Source of the DNA: Candidatus Coprocola pullicola
GTDB lineage: Bacteria > Bacillota > Clostridia > Lachnospirales > Anaerotignaceae
NCBI GenBank assembly: GCA_018715395.1
Contig: DVLQ01000165.1
Span: 1 to 42,780 of the forward strand
DNA: 42,780 bases
Direction of reading: 5' to 3'
In this document: in pieces, positions 10,401-18,504 of the stretch
Numbering within the stretch: position 1 is the first letter of the stretch
How the letters are laid out: each line of letters starts with the position of its first letter
Made by a program: the position numbers and the translations under genes
The notes under the pieces: generated by a model
The model's input: the letters and a program-made list of their open reading frames with translations, nothing else
What the model was told of the DNA's origin: nothing
Database searches by the model: none

Positions 10401-10887
10401 CAGGATAACCAACTTGTTGTGCAATTTTCATCACTTCTTCTTCTGACTTAACAGCATGGTCTACCCCTGGAATAATAGGTACATTACATTTAATAGCAAT
10501 TTGCTTTGAAGAAATCTTATCTCCCATAGCATACATAACTTCTTTACTTGGACCAATAAAAGCAATACCGGCTTTTTCACAAGCTTCTACAAATTCGGGA
10601 TTTTCAGACAAAAATCCATATCCGGGATGAATAGCATCTGCTCCTTTTGTTTTAGCAATGTGGATAATCTCTTGAATATCTAAATAAGCATCAATAGGTC
10701 CTTTTTCTTTATCCAACATATAGGCTTCATCTGTTTTTGTACGAAATAAAGAGTATTTATCCTCTTTTGAAAAAATACCTATTGTCTGAATGCCAAGTTC
10801 ATTTAATGCCCTATAAACACGTATGGCAATTTCGCCTCTATTTGCTACAAGCACTTTTTTAAATCTTTTAATATTTACTTTCTGCAC
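7432..10887 (-). CDS. pyc: Pyruvate carboxylase
   Basis: Biotin enzyme making oxaloacetate from pyruvate, bicarbonate and ATP (anaplerosis). Domains in order: biotin carboxylase 1-460 (VLVANRGEIA, ATP-grasp loop NGGGGRGMRIV, FIEMNPRIQVEHTVTE); carboxyltransferase about 530-800 (TDTTMRDAHQS, carbamylated Lys in AIKDMAGLLKP); PYC linker about 830-1010; biotinyl domain 1080-1151 with Lys1112 in VEAMKME. Its length of 1151 is full. The start is GTG 10887, 9 nt after AGGAGG. An ATG at 10895 is out of frame and sits too close to the ribosome site. It has its own promoter. Confidence 0.98.
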   Translation of the reverse strand: MQKVNIKRFKKVLVANRGEIAIRVYRALNELGIQTIGIFSKEDKYSLFRTKTDEAYMLDKEKGPIDAYLDIQEIIHIAKTKGADAIHPGYGFLSENPEFVEACEKAGIAFIGPSKEVMYAMGDKISSKQIAIKCNVPIIPGVDHAVKSEEEVMKIAQQVGYPVMLKASNGGGGRGMRIVNSAQEMPKEFEEARNEAKKAFGDDKIFIEKYLKNPKHIEVQVLGDKYGNVVHLFDRDCSVQRRHQKVVEYAPASTISNETREKIFADAIKISKHVGYKNAGTLEFLVDADENYYFIEMNPRIQVEHTVTEEVTGIDIVQAQILIEEGYPLDSPEINIPSQEAVQCHGHAIQMRITTEDPANNFLPDTGKISVYRSAAGNGIRLDGGTAYTGGEITPYYDSLLVKVIAYDRDFKGAAKKAVRALKETRIRGIKTNIPFLINVLQSKTFIEGKCTTTFIEQTPELFKITLGQDRATKIAEFIGNQIVNETHGHKPEFDPIAVPTFGKTETVVGARDAFLKLGAKEYTQQLMKEKRLFVTDTTMRDAHQSLMATRMRTTDLIKAAPATNKAMANAFSVEAWGGATFDVAYRFLKESPWVRLQQLRKYMPNTLIQMLLRASNAVGYANYPDNVVQQFIRVSAERGIDVFRIFDSLNWIENMKMPIEEALKTGKIVEGAICYTGDILDPKEKKYTVDYYLSKAKELQDMGCHIFAIKDMAGLLKPYAAKELFAALKSELNIPLHLHTHDTTGNGVSTVLMAAEAGVNIADLAIQSMSSLTSQPSMNAVVEALRGTERDTTLDPDELNELSRYYAGVRQVYKGFESEMNTPNTEIYKYEIPGGQYSNLLAQVKAMGSADNFEEIKHLYKQANDLLGNIVKVTPSSKVVGDMAIFMSKNGLNKDNILTEGKDLSYPDSIVGYFSGNIGQPDGGFPKQLQKIVLKGKEAITERPGKLLPPEDFEAIRAHLTQSHAMKNINDRNIISYALYPKVYDDYCDYQEYYNDVSQLESHIFFYGLAKGEETSINIGEGKDIIIKYIDASEANEEGMRSLTFEINGAMREVKIQDKNLEVNTNKILKADKNNPCHLGSTIPGTVGKVFVKEGDKVTKNMVLMTVEAMKMETSVLSKVDGTVDKIYIKEGDKVTQEELLISFIIKEEK

Positions 10888-10943
10888 AGATGCATTCCTC
10901 CTTTATATCTTTTTTATTAAAACCATTTATTCTATAGTATAGT

Positions 10944-10972
10944 ATTATAATATAAATTCTTTCATTCGTAAA
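10944..10972 (-). promoter_or_regulatory. Predicted pyc promoter
   Basis: On the minus strand TTTACG (10967-10972), a 17-nt spacer, TATAAT (10944-10949). The leader to the GTG start is about 50 nt. Confidence 0.6.
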
Positions 10973-11001
10973 CTAAAATTGTATCTATATTCACCAAAAA
11001 T

Positions 11002-12387
11002 TTATTTTTTTCCAAAACAATCGCCAATAACTTGTATCAAATTTTTATATTCTATGACTTTAATATTATATAACTTCACATTTCTCATTGCGTCTTTTGG
11101 AATAAATACTTTTGAAAATCCCATTCTATCTAATTCTTTCACACGAGATTCCATAGAAGGTACTTTTTTTAATTCCCCTGTCAGCCCTACATCGGCAATA
11201 AAAGCATAATCCCATGGAATTGGTTTATTATACACTGAAGAGGCAATACACATAATTACGGCTAAGTTTACTGCCTGTTCTTTTAATTTAATACCCCCTG
11301 TCGTTTTAATTACAACATTTTTATCATACAATCCAATTTTTCCTCTTTGTTCCAATATAGAAATAAGCGTATTCATTTGATCTTTTTTCATTGCCTCACA
11401 AATGCGAGAAGGATATGGTGCAAACGAATTGGAAACAAGGCTTTCTATTTCTGCAATGACAGGACGAGAGCCTTCTCTAATCACTGTTAAAGCGCTGCCT
11501 GAAACCAATTCATTTTTTTCTCTTTTTGTAATAAAGTATTCAGAAGGATTATCAATGGAAATAAGTCCTCTTTCTGTCATCGTAAAAAATCCCATTTCTC
11601 CGGTACTTCCAAATCTGTTTTTAGTAGCAATAATACTACGAAGCTCTTCTTCATGGTTTCCTTCCATTACAAGCACTGTATCCACTAAATGTTCTAAAGA
11701 ACGCAGTCCTGCCATTTCATCATTTTTATTCATCTGTCCTATCAATATTACAGCTCTTTGTCTATCTTTGGCTTTAGCACACTGTACCAATGTATTAGCG
11801 CATTCCATTGTTTGCGTAGGATTGCCAGCTCTTGCCGGTAAAAATTCTTCCAAAAAAAACGTTTGTATACTATCTGCAATAATCAAATCAGGATCTATTT
11901 CATCAATAGCATCTAACACACTGTTTAAACTGGTATCTGCAACAATCCATATATTTTCATGTATTTGTTCTAATATACGGTCGGCCCTGTTTTTAATCTG
12001 ACTATCACTTTCTTCTCCGGTAGCATAAAGTACTTTTTTTCCTTGTATAGCCGCTTTTTCTGCAATAGTCAGCGTTAATGTTGATTTTCCGCCGCCCGGA
12101 GGTGATGTTAATATGGTGACAGAATCTTTTACAATACCTCCCCCCATCACTCTGTCAAACTCTTGTATGCCTGTAAGAAGTCTCTGGCTTTTTCCTGCTT
12201 CTATATCTATCAGCTTTGCCGCTTTCGATGCTTTATTTATATTTCTATGGTCTTTTTTTCTTTTTTCATCCGTAAAACTGGAAATTTCTTCAAAGCTATT
12301 CCACTCTCCACATTCACTGCAACGTCCCATCCATTTTAAAGATTCATATCCACATTCATTACATTTATAAACTGTTTTTGTTTTCAA
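11002..12387 (-). CDS. radA: DNA repair protein RadA (Sms)
   Basis: RecA-like ATPase that drives branch migration in recombination repair. An N-terminal C4 zinc finger (CNECGYESLKWMGRCSECGEW, split here as CNECGYESLK and GRCSECGEW) is followed by Walker A SPPGGGKSTLT, Walker B LIIADSIQ, the RadA-specific ATKNRFGSTGEMGFF (KNRFG) and a C-terminal Lon-like P-domain ending near FIADVGLTGELKKV. Its 461 residues are normal. The start is TTG 12387, 7 nt after GAGG; no ATG or GTG in frame fits the ribosome site. It is followed by pyc, which has its own promoter. Confidence 0.96.
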   Translation of the reverse strand: MKTKTVYKCNECGYESLKWMGRCSECGEWNSFEEISSFTDEKRKKDHRNINKASKAAKLIDIEAGKSQRLLTGIQEFDRVMGGGIVKDSVTILTSPPGGGKSTLTLTIAEKAAIQGKKVLYATGEESDSQIKNRADRILEQIHENIWIVADTSLNSVLDAIDEIDPDLIIADSIQTFFLEEFLPARAGNPTQTMECANTLVQCAKAKDRQRAVILIGQMNKNDEMAGLRSLEHLVDTVLVMEGNHEEELRSIIATKNRFGSTGEMGFFTMTERGLISIDNPSEYFITKREKNELVSGSALTVIREGSRPVIAEIESLVSNSFAPYPSRICEAMKKDQMNTLISILEQRGKIGLYDKNVVIKTTGGIKLKEQAVNLAVIMCIASSVYNKPIPWDYAFIADVGLTGELKKVPSMESRVKELDRMGFSKVFIPKDAMRNVKLYNIKVIEYKNLIQVIGDCFGKK

Positions 12388-12405
12388 TTTTACACCTCTA
12401 TGATA

Positions 12406-12433
12406 GAAAAATGGACTGCATTCGGCAGTCCAT
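12406..12433 (-). terminator. Intrinsic terminator upstream of radA
   Basis: Perfect 9-bp stem ATGGACTGC (12411-12419) and GCAGTCCAT (12425-12433) with a 5-nt loop, followed on the minus strand by a T run at 12406-12411. It ends the transcript of the small gene at 12449-12862; radA starts only 19 nt further on, so partial readthrough is possible. Confidence 0.8.
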
Positions 12434-12448
12434 ATATTCTAAATTTCA

Positions 12449-12862
12449 TTACATTTTTTTAATTTCTACTGTTTTTGTAATATTTTCCTGCATTTCAATA
12501 CTAAAATTTACTTTTCCAGTCATATTTGTGTTAATTCTTCCTACATTAACATTGTCTACCAAAATTTTGTACTCTACGTCAGGTTCCAATTCTAGTGTAA
12601 GTTGCAAATCTTCTTTTGCTTCCACTACAAAGCTAACGCCTTTTTCTGTCATGTCAAAATTATGTATTGTTGCACCGGGAACAGCTTCTAATATCATCTT
12701 TCCATTTTTTTCTAATTTTGTAATTTCTTGAAATGTTTTTACCTTATATAAGTCGCCTTTTACTTCAAAATCCAATACTTTCTTTTTAGAATCCAACAGA
12801 TAATTACCGAAACTGATTGTCCCGTTTTTTTCTTGTCTAATTAATTCTTCTATTACACTCAT
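12449..12862 (-). CDS. Conserved small protein of Lachnospirales type ('endosialidase'-annotated family)
   Basis: A 137-residue soluble acidic protein beginning MSVIEELIRQEKNGTISFGNY. No signal peptide, membrane segment or catalytic motif is visible. The sequence is rich in short beta-strand patterns (FEVKGDLYKVKTFQEITKLEKNG, here split as FEVKGDLYKVKTF and QEITKLEKNG; LTLELEPDVEYKI; VNVGRINTNMTGKVNFS), suggesting an all-beta domain. I recall close relatives in Lachnospiraceae, sometimes labelled endosialidase without biochemical support. It lies between clpC and radA with its own extended -10 promoter and terminator. Function unknown; a role linked to the stress genes beside it is only a guess. 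Confidence 0.85.
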   Translation of the reverse strand: MSVIEELIRQEKNGTISFGNYLLDSKKKVLDFEVKGDLYKVKTFQEITKLEKNGKMILEAVPGATIHNFDMTEKGVSFVVEAKEDLQLTLELEPDVEYKILVDNVNVGRINTNMTGKVNFSIEMQENITKTVEIKKM

Positions 12863-12922
12863 CTTCTTTGCCTCCTGATTGTAAAATACAAATCATATCA
12901 TATACTTTTATGTTTTGAAAAT

Positions 12923-12951
12923 ATTATAACATAAAAAAATCACTTGGTATA
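12923..12951 (-). promoter_or_regulatory. Extended -10 promoter of the small conserved gene
   Basis: On the minus strand TGTTATAAT, an extended -10 motif, has its TATAAT at 12923-12928; the -35 position (12946-12951) reads TATACC and is weak. The leader is about 55 nt. Confidence 0.5.
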
Positions 12952-12980
12952 CTGAAATTTTTCATTTTTTAAAAGAATTT

Positions 12981-13007
12981 AGGCAATTTCTTTGCTAGAA
13001 ATTGCCT
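12981..13007 (-). terminator. Hairpin terminator after clpC
   Basis: Perfect 10-bp stem AGGCAATTTC (12981-12990) and GAAATTGCCT (12998-13007) with a 7-nt loop, 19 nt past the clpC stop. The T-rich tail is better on the plus strand than on the minus strand, but no plus-strand gene precedes it. Confidence 0.75.
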
Positions 13008-13025
13008 ATTTTTTTAAATTTTATA

Positions 13026-15479
13026 TTACACTTCATTTTCTTTTTTGTGTAATACAAATTTCCCATCTTTTACATCAACAACAATACTATCTCCCTTTTT
13101 AAAGTTTCCTGCTAGATATTCTTCAGCAAAAAAGTCTTCTATTTTTGACTGCATAGCTCTTCTTAAGGGTCTTGCGCCATAAGCTTGGTCATATCCTTCT
13201 GTAGCAATCAAAGCAATAGCTTCTTCAGAAAAACATAAATCAATCTGCATATTCTCCTTTGCTCTTTTTATCACTGTTTGACTCATAAGCGATACAATTT
13301 GTTTCATATCCTCTTGATTCAGTGTGTGGAATACAATAATGTCATCAATACGATTTAAAAACTCAGGTTTAAAAATCTGTTTAACCTCTTCCATCACACT
13401 TTTTTTCATACTTTCATAATTTTGTTCGTCACTTTCTTTTGTCACAAAACCAAGTTTTTTGGGAGAAGCAATATTTTTAGCGCCTGCATTTGATGTCATA
13501 ATAATCACTGTATTTTTAAAATCAATTTTTCTGCCATGACCATCTGTAATATGTCCATCGTCTAATACCTGCAACAATATATTAAATACATCTGAAGAAG
13601 CTTTTTCAATTTCATCAAATAATATAACAGAATAGGGATTTCTTCTTACTTTTTCGCTAAGCTGTCCTCCTTCTTCATATCCAACATATCCCGGAGGAGA
13701 GCCGATCATACGAGAAACGCTATGTTTTTCCATATATTCGGACATATCAATACGAATCATAGCACTTTCGTCACCAAATAAAACTTCCGCCAATGCTTTT
13801 GATAATTCTGTTTTTCCGACTCCCGTTGGTCCTAAAAATAAGAAGGAACCAATAGGACGGTTTGGATCTTTCAATCCCACACGACCACGTCTAACCGCTT
13901 TGGCAATAGCAGACACTGCTTCTTGCTGTCCTATTACTCTTTTATGCAAAGATTCTTCCATATGAAGTAATTTTTGACTTTCTTCCTCCTGCAAGCTTTT
14001 TACAGGAATGCCGGTCCATTTTGCAATCACATCCGCAATATCTTCTTTTGTGACAGTTTGACCACTTTGTTTGTTTTTCTTTTCCCAAGAAGTTTTTGCT
14101 TCTTCCAATTGTTTTTTTAGCTGTGTTTGTTGCTTTTTGACTTCTCCTGCTTTCTCAAATTCCTCTGTTTTAATGGCTTCTTCTTTTTCTTTTTCCAGTT
14201 CTTCCAATTTATCTTCTAATTCTTGTACATCGACAGGAGTTGTAACAGTTTTTAATCGTAAGCTGGAAGCCGCTTCATCAATTAAATCAATCGCTTTATC
14301 TGGTAAATATCGATCCGGTAAATATCGAATAGACATTTTTACCGCAGCTTCAATTGCTTCATCTGTAATAGTAACATTATGATGCACTTCATAACGATCT
14401 CTTAATCCTTTGAGCATATCAATCGCTTTTTGTTCTTCAGGTTCTTCTACCTTCACAGGCTGAAATCTTCTTTCAAAAGCCGCATCTTTTTCAATATATT
14501 TTCTATATTCTTCTAAAGTAGTCGCTCCAATAAGCTGTATTTCTCCTCTGGCTAAAGAAGGCTTTAATATATTAGATGCGTCAATCGCACCTTCTGCAGC
14601 ACCCGCGCCAATAATGGTATGGATTTCATCGATAAACAATATGATATTACCATCTGTCTGTACTTCTTTTAATGCTTTTTTCATACGTTCTTCAAATTCT
14701 CCACGATACTTAGAGCCAGCCACCATCGAGGACAAATCAAGGCTGATAATTTTTTTATCTTTCAATGTAGCAGGGATATTACCTTCTGCAATTTTTTGAG
14801 CTAACCCTTCTATAATAGCTGTTTTTCCCACTCCTGGGTCACCTACAAGACAAGGGCTATTTTTTGTTCTTCTGCTTAATATTTGTATAATTCTGTCAAT
14901 TTCTCTTTCTCTGCCGATAATTGGGTCAAATTTATTATTTTTTGCCAATTTTGTAAAATCTCGTCCATATTTATCCAAATTTTCTGTTGTTGATTTTTCT
15001 GTATTTGATTCTGTGTGATATCCCATACCCGGTATCACTTGATTTTCACTTTCTCCCAGCATCAACATAATATCTTCATACAATTTTTGTGCATTGACAT
15101 TAAGCATTACCAATATTTTTACAGCAATACTGTCTACTTCTTTCATTAATGCCAAAAGCAAATGTTCTGTGCCAACATATCCTGTACCCATTTGTTGCGC
15201 TTCTTGGTTGCTAAATTCTAAAACACGTTTTGCACCGGGAGTAAAATCTTGAGGAATATATGAAATTGCTCCATGATTCATAAGTGTTGCAATCTTTTCA
15301 AATACACTGTCAGATGTAACGCCTTGTTCTTCCAATGCCTTAGAAGCTACACTTTCTCGAACAAGTGTCAACCCCAATAAAATATGTTCTGTTCCTATAA
15401 AGCGGTTTCCTAATTTTAAAGCAGATTCTTGTGCTAAATGTAAAACTGTTTGTGCCTTTTTTGTATATTTTCTTTGCAT
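13026..15479 (-). CDS. clpC: ATP-dependent Clp protease ATP-binding subunit ClpC
   Basis: HSP100 unfoldase that feeds proteins to ClpP. The N-domain has two Clp repeats (residues 1-145); D1 has Walker A GDPGVGKTAI (about 214) and Walker B ILFIDEIHT; a UVR-type coiled middle segment spans about 425-470; D2 has Walker A GPTGVGKTEL (about 550), Walker B VILFDEIEKA and sensor FLNRIDDIIVF. Its 817 residues are typical. The start has AGGAGG 6-7 nt upstream. Unlike the usual ctsR-mcsA-mcsB-clpC operon, clpC stands alone here, and no clear CtsR operator is seen upstream. Confidence 0.97.
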   Translation of the reverse strand: MQRKYTKKAQTVLHLAQESALKLGNRFIGTEHILLGLTLVRESVASKALEEQGVTSDSVFEKIATLMNHGAISYIPQDFTPGAKRVLEFSNQEAQQMGTGYVGTEHLLLALMKEVDSIAVKILVMLNVNAQKLYEDIMLMLGESENQVIPGMGYHTESNTEKSTTENLDKYGRDFTKLAKNNKFDPIIGREREIDRIIQILSRRTKNSPCLVGDPGVGKTAIIEGLAQKIAEGNIPATLKDKKIISLDLSSMVAGSKYRGEFEERMKKALKEVQTDGNIILFIDEIHTIIGAGAAEGAIDASNILKPSLARGEIQLIGATTLEEYRKYIEKDAAFERRFQPVKVEEPEEQKAIDMLKGLRDRYEVHHNVTITDEAIEAAVKMSIRYLPDRYLPDKAIDLIDEAASSLRLKTVTTPVDVQELEDKLEELEKEKEEAIKTEEFEKAGEVKKQQTQLKKQLEEAKTSWEKKNKQSGQTVTKEDIADVIAKWTGIPVKSLQEEESQKLLHMEESLHKRVIGQQEAVSAIAKAVRRGRVGLKDPNRPIGSFLFLGPTGVGKTELSKALAEVLFGDESAMIRIDMSEYMEKHSVSRMIGSPPGYVGYEEGGQLSEKVRRNPYSVILFDEIEKASSDVFNILLQVLDDGHITDGHGRKIDFKNTVIIMTSNAGAKNIASPKKLGFVTKESDEQNYESMKKSVMEEVKQIFKPEFLNRIDDIIVFHTLNQEDMKQIVSLMSQTVIKRAKENMQIDLCFSEEAIALIATEGYDQAYGARPLRRAMQSKIEDFFAEEYLAGNFKKGDSIVVDVKDGKFVLHKKENEV

Positions 15480-15554
15480 ATGTAACCCTCCTTTTGGGTT
15501 ATTTATTTAATGTTGTTAGCCAATAGCTTTTATGATTGCTAATATCTTTTCAAA

Positions 15555-15583
15555 AGAAAAGGACCTGATTTTTGTCCTTTTCT
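15555..15583 (-). terminator. Hairpin between the RluA-like gene and clpC
   Basis: Perfect 10-bp stem AGAAAAGGAC (15555-15564) and GTCCTTTTCT (15574-15583), 9-nt loop, followed on the minus strand by TTTT. It may terminate the upstream pseudouridine synthase operon or form a leader hairpin of clpC, since the predicted clpC promoter lies just upstream of it. Confidence 0.65.
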
Positions 15584-15596
15584 ATATTTACGAATT

Positions 15597-15624
15597 ATTA
15601 TAATACAAAGTTTAAAAAATACAA
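15597..15624 (-). promoter_or_regulatory. Predicted clpC promoter
   Basis: On the minus strand TTGTAT (15619-15624), a 16-nt spacer, TATAAT (15597-15602). Start near 15590, just ahead of the hairpin at 15555-15583. Confidence 0.55.
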
Positions 15625-15643
15625 TACCGAAATCATAACAAAT

Positions 15644-16312
15644 TTACATAAAATTTGTAAATTTAGAAAAAGGTTCTCCTTCCGGAATTGCTTTTATAAA
15701 AAGTATTTCTCCTGTTTTAGGATGCAAAAACGTTAGACTGTATGACCATAATGCAATTTTAGTACCTTTTTTCATTTTTTGTATTGTATTATACTTTTGG
15801 TCACCCCATATGGGAAGCCCTCTTTGAGAAAGCTGTACTCTAATTTGATGATGTCTTCCTGTTTCTAATTCTATTTTGAGTAAAGATAAAAAACAATCTC
15901 CTTCTTCCAATACTTCTTTTCTATCATAACTCAACACAGCTTTTTTAGCGCCTTTTGTATTTTTATCCACAACAGAAGATAAATTTGTTCTACCATTTTT
16001 TAATAAATAATCTTCTAATTTTTCTTTTTCATTAGCTTTCCCACAAACGACTGCAAAATATTCTTTTTTAATTTGTTTTTTCTGTACCATTTGAGAAAGA
16101 ATTCCCTCTGCTTCTTTTGTCTTTGCAAACAGCATAACTCCGCCTACAGGACGATCCAAACGATGAATCAGTCCAATAGCATTGCTTTTTTCTTTTTGTT
16201 GTAAAAATGTCAATATATCCATATCGCCTGTTTTATCAGGCTGTGCCGGCATACCAGAAGGTTTGATAACACAAAGCAAAAAGGAATCTTCATATAATAT
16301 CATAGGTTGCAT
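15644..16312 (-). CDS. RluA-family RNA pseudouridine synthase
   Basis: Converts uridine to pseudouridine in rRNA or tRNA. The catalytic-Asp motif is HRLDRPVGG near residue 50, followed by KTKEAEGILSQMV and the RluA signature ETGRHHQIRVQLS...GDQKY. No S4 domain is present, and the 222-residue length fits the short YjbO/TruC-like group. ATG 16312 is preferred over TTG 16315 because AGGAG is 8 nt away from the ATG. It lies 11 nt after the GH13 gene, so it is cotranscribed with it. The target uridine cannot be told from sequence. Confidence 0.92.
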   Translation of the reverse strand: MQPMILYEDSFLLCVIKPSGMPAQPDKTGDMDILTFLQQKEKSNAIGLIHRLDRPVGGVMLFAKTKEAEGILSQMVQKKQIKKEYFAVVCGKANEKEKLEDYLLKNGRTNLSSVVDKNTKGAKKAVLSYDRKEVLEEGDCFLSLLKIELETGRHHQIRVQLSQRGLPIWGDQKYNTIQKMKKGTKIALWSYSLTFLHPKTGEILFIKAIPEGEPFSKFTNFM

Positions 16313-16323
16313 CAATTATACTC

Positions 16324-18414
16324 CTATATTTCTTTTAATATCATGCTGCTGTAAGGTTTCATAGATAAAATTAATTTTCCTCTTCTTACTTGATGAGAAA
16401 TTGTATTAATAGAAAAACCGGATTCTGTAGACATTAATATTGTCTGCATTTCTCCATTGACACAAACGCCCATTTGCCATACCGGAATCTCAATCACTTT
16501 TTCTTGTTCTGTATTATTTAATACTACAACAATTTTATTTTTTTCGTCAAATCTGCCATAGCTAAGCAATCCATATCCTGTATATAAAAATATTAAAGAA
16601 CCTGTTTTTAATGCGCTATATTGTTTGTGTATTTTAATCACTGCTCTATGAAATTCTAGCAAATCAATATCTTCTTTTCCCCAAGGATAGGTTCTTCTAT
16701 TATCCGGATCTGTCCAGCCGGAAACGCCCGCTTCATCACCATAATATATTGTAGGTGCTCCGGGCCATGTCATTTGTATTGTTACTGCCTCTTTCATAAT
16801 ACCTTTATTTAGATTTTGGTCAGCTGCATCATGACCTTTTGTATGGAGCCTTCCTACAGTTTTATTTGTTCTTGTCAAAAATCGGGAATGATCATGATTA
16901 GATAATTCATTCATAGATATTTGTATAGATTGTTTAGACAACTTTGCCATTTGATATAACATAGTATTTTTAAAAGCAATACCATTGTTTAACAAATCAC
17001 CACGAAAGTTTTCGCTATGTTTTTCCATACCTGTTAAAAACCATGACACAGGCTCCATAAAAGCATCATAGTTCATAATGGTATCCCATTGGTCTCCCTG
17101 CAGCCAAGAAGAAGCATCTCCATAATGTTCTGCTAATATAATGGCATTAGGATTTGCTTTTTTCACAGAATTACGAAACTCTTGCCAAAAATAATGATTA
17201 AATTCAGGGCTAGTGCCAAGGTCTGCCGCTACATCTAACCTCCACCCATCTGCATTATAAGGCGGTGATACCCATTTTCTGGCTATTCCCATAATGTATT
17301 GAAACAATTCCGGAGAACCTTCAAAATTCAATTTAGGATGATTTGGCAGTCCCCACCAACCATCATATGTGCCATTATCTTTCCAATAAAAATAATCATG
17401 ATAAATGCTATTGCTTTCTATAAATGCTCCTGCGGGATATTGCCCTGTAGCGCCATAAAAGTTTTCTCTATCCATCCATTTGTGAAATGCACCACAATGG
17501 TTAAATACACCGTCTAATATCACTTTTATATTTCTTTTATGCGCTTCTTCCACCAGTTGACAAAATAATGCATTGCTCGCCTCTAAATTTTCTTTTGTTG
17601 TAGTTCTTTGTATATACATAGTTGCATGATTGTTATTAAATTTTTCAAATACCAGCGGAGAACCTCCATCTTTTGGGATTGCGCCAATATGAGGGTCAAT
17701 ATAATCATAATCTTGTATATCATATTTATGATTACTGGGAGAAACAAAAAGAGGATTAAAATAAATAGCATCGACGCCCAATTTTTGTAAATAATCCAAT
17801 TTATTGATTACTCCTTGTAAATCTCCTCCATAGAACCTCCTAAAATCTTCTACTTCAGGCATTTGTTCCCAATTTTCAACAGCTTCTACAGGTTTTCCTA
17901 AATAAATATATTCATTTGTTTTTACATCGTTTGTTTTATCTCCATTGCAAAAACGATCCACAAAAATTTGATACATCACCGCACCTTTTGCCCACTCAGG
18001 AATTTCAAAATTTCTAATCACAGTAAACCATGTGCCTTCTTCCAAATATTGACGTAGTCCGCTTTTGGTATAATAATAAGAAATATTTTTTTGTATCAAT
18101 TCAAAATAGTAAGACTTTGTTTCTGTAGTTGGAGGTAAAAATCCTTCATAAAAATCAAATAAATGTTCTTGCCTGCATTTTTTCATAGGAAGCTTTTGAC
18201 CATCACAACATAAAAAAACAGCATCCATATTGCCCTTTCCTGTTCGTATCAATATTTGAACAGTATCACTGCTTTTAGGCTCTGCAGGTATTCTAAAATT
18301 TTCAGTTTCATCACTAAAAACAGATTCAATGCTTAAAATATCTTTACTCAATTCTGCACTATAAAGCACCTTTCCGGCAATACTTAATTCCTTATAGGGT
18401 ACTGAGAGATTCAT
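16324..18414 (-). CDS. Intracellular GH13 alpha-glycosidase (neopullulanase/cyclomaltodextrinase-like)
   Basis: Hydrolyses alpha-1,4 (and probably alpha-1,6) bonds in maltodextrins or cyclodextrins. No signal peptide, hence cytosolic. The N-terminal 110 residues form a CBM34-like beta domain typical of GH13 cyclomaltodextrinases. The (beta/alpha)8 barrel carries all four GH13 regions: DGVFNHCG, GWRLDVAADLG (nucleophile Asp), ILAEHYGD (acid/base Glu) and ELSNHDHSRF (transition-state Asp). A C-terminal beta domain follows. ATG 18414 (696 residues) sits 7 nt after AGGAG; an ATG at 18420 is too close. It is driven by a consensus promoter, with an RluA-type gene downstream. Confidence 0.93.
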   Translation of the reverse strand: MNLSVPYKELSIAGKVLYSAELSKDILSIESVFSDETENFRIPAEPKSSDTVQILIRTGKGNMDAVFLCCDGQKLPMKKCRQEHLFDFYEGFLPPTTETKSYYFELIQKNISYYYTKSGLRQYLEEGTWFTVIRNFEIPEWAKGAVMYQIFVDRFCNGDKTNDVKTNEYIYLGKPVEAVENWEQMPEVEDFRRFYGGDLQGVINKLDYLQKLGVDAIYFNPLFVSPSNHKYDIQDYDYIDPHIGAIPKDGGSPLVFEKFNNNHATMYIQRTTTKENLEASNALFCQLVEEAHKRNIKVILDGVFNHCGAFHKWMDRENFYGATGQYPAGAFIESNSIYHDYFYWKDNGTYDGWWGLPNHPKLNFEGSPELFQYIMGIARKWVSPPYNADGWRLDVAADLGTSPEFNHYFWQEFRNSVKKANPNAIILAEHYGDASSWLQGDQWDTIMNYDAFMEPVSWFLTGMEKHSENFRGDLLNNGIAFKNTMLYQMAKLSKQSIQISMNELSNHDHSRFLTRTNKTVGRLHTKGHDAADQNLNKGIMKEAVTIQMTWPGAPTIYYGDEAGVSGWTDPDNRRTYPWGKEDIDLLEFHRAVIKIHKQYSALKTGSLIFLYTGYGLLSYGRFDEKNKIVVVLNNTEQEKVIEIPVWQMGVCVNGEMQTILMSTESGFSINTISHQVRRGKLILSMKPYSSMILKEI

Positions 18415-18459
18415 ATTCATTCTCCTATCCAATATATGCTATTTTTATTATATGATTCT

Positions 18460-18488
18460 ATTATAGAAAGCAATAGAAATGCTGTCAA
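18460..18488 (-). promoter_or_regulatory. Consensus promoter of the GH13 gene
   Basis: On the minus strand TTGACA (18483-18488), a 17-nt spacer, TATAAT (18460-18465): an exact vegetative consensus. It starts downstream of the small-RNA terminator, so the glycosidase need not depend on the upstream promoter. No catabolite-responsive (cre) site was recognised. Confidence 0.85.
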
Positions 18489-18504
18489 ATTTATTTTAAG
18501 ACAT

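Noticed and set aside
11402-12001. 199-codon open frame on the plus strand opposite radA
   Set aside because: It is the mirror of radA codon structure, has no ribosome site and no recognisable domain.
15555-15583. CtsR operator upstream of clpC (GGACAAA...GGTCC)
   Set aside because: It is an inverted repeat, not the tandem GGTCAAA direct repeat that CtsR binds.
18460-18488. Catabolite-responsive (cre) site at the GH13 promoter
   Set aside because: No sequence near the consensus TGWNANCGNTNWCA was found.
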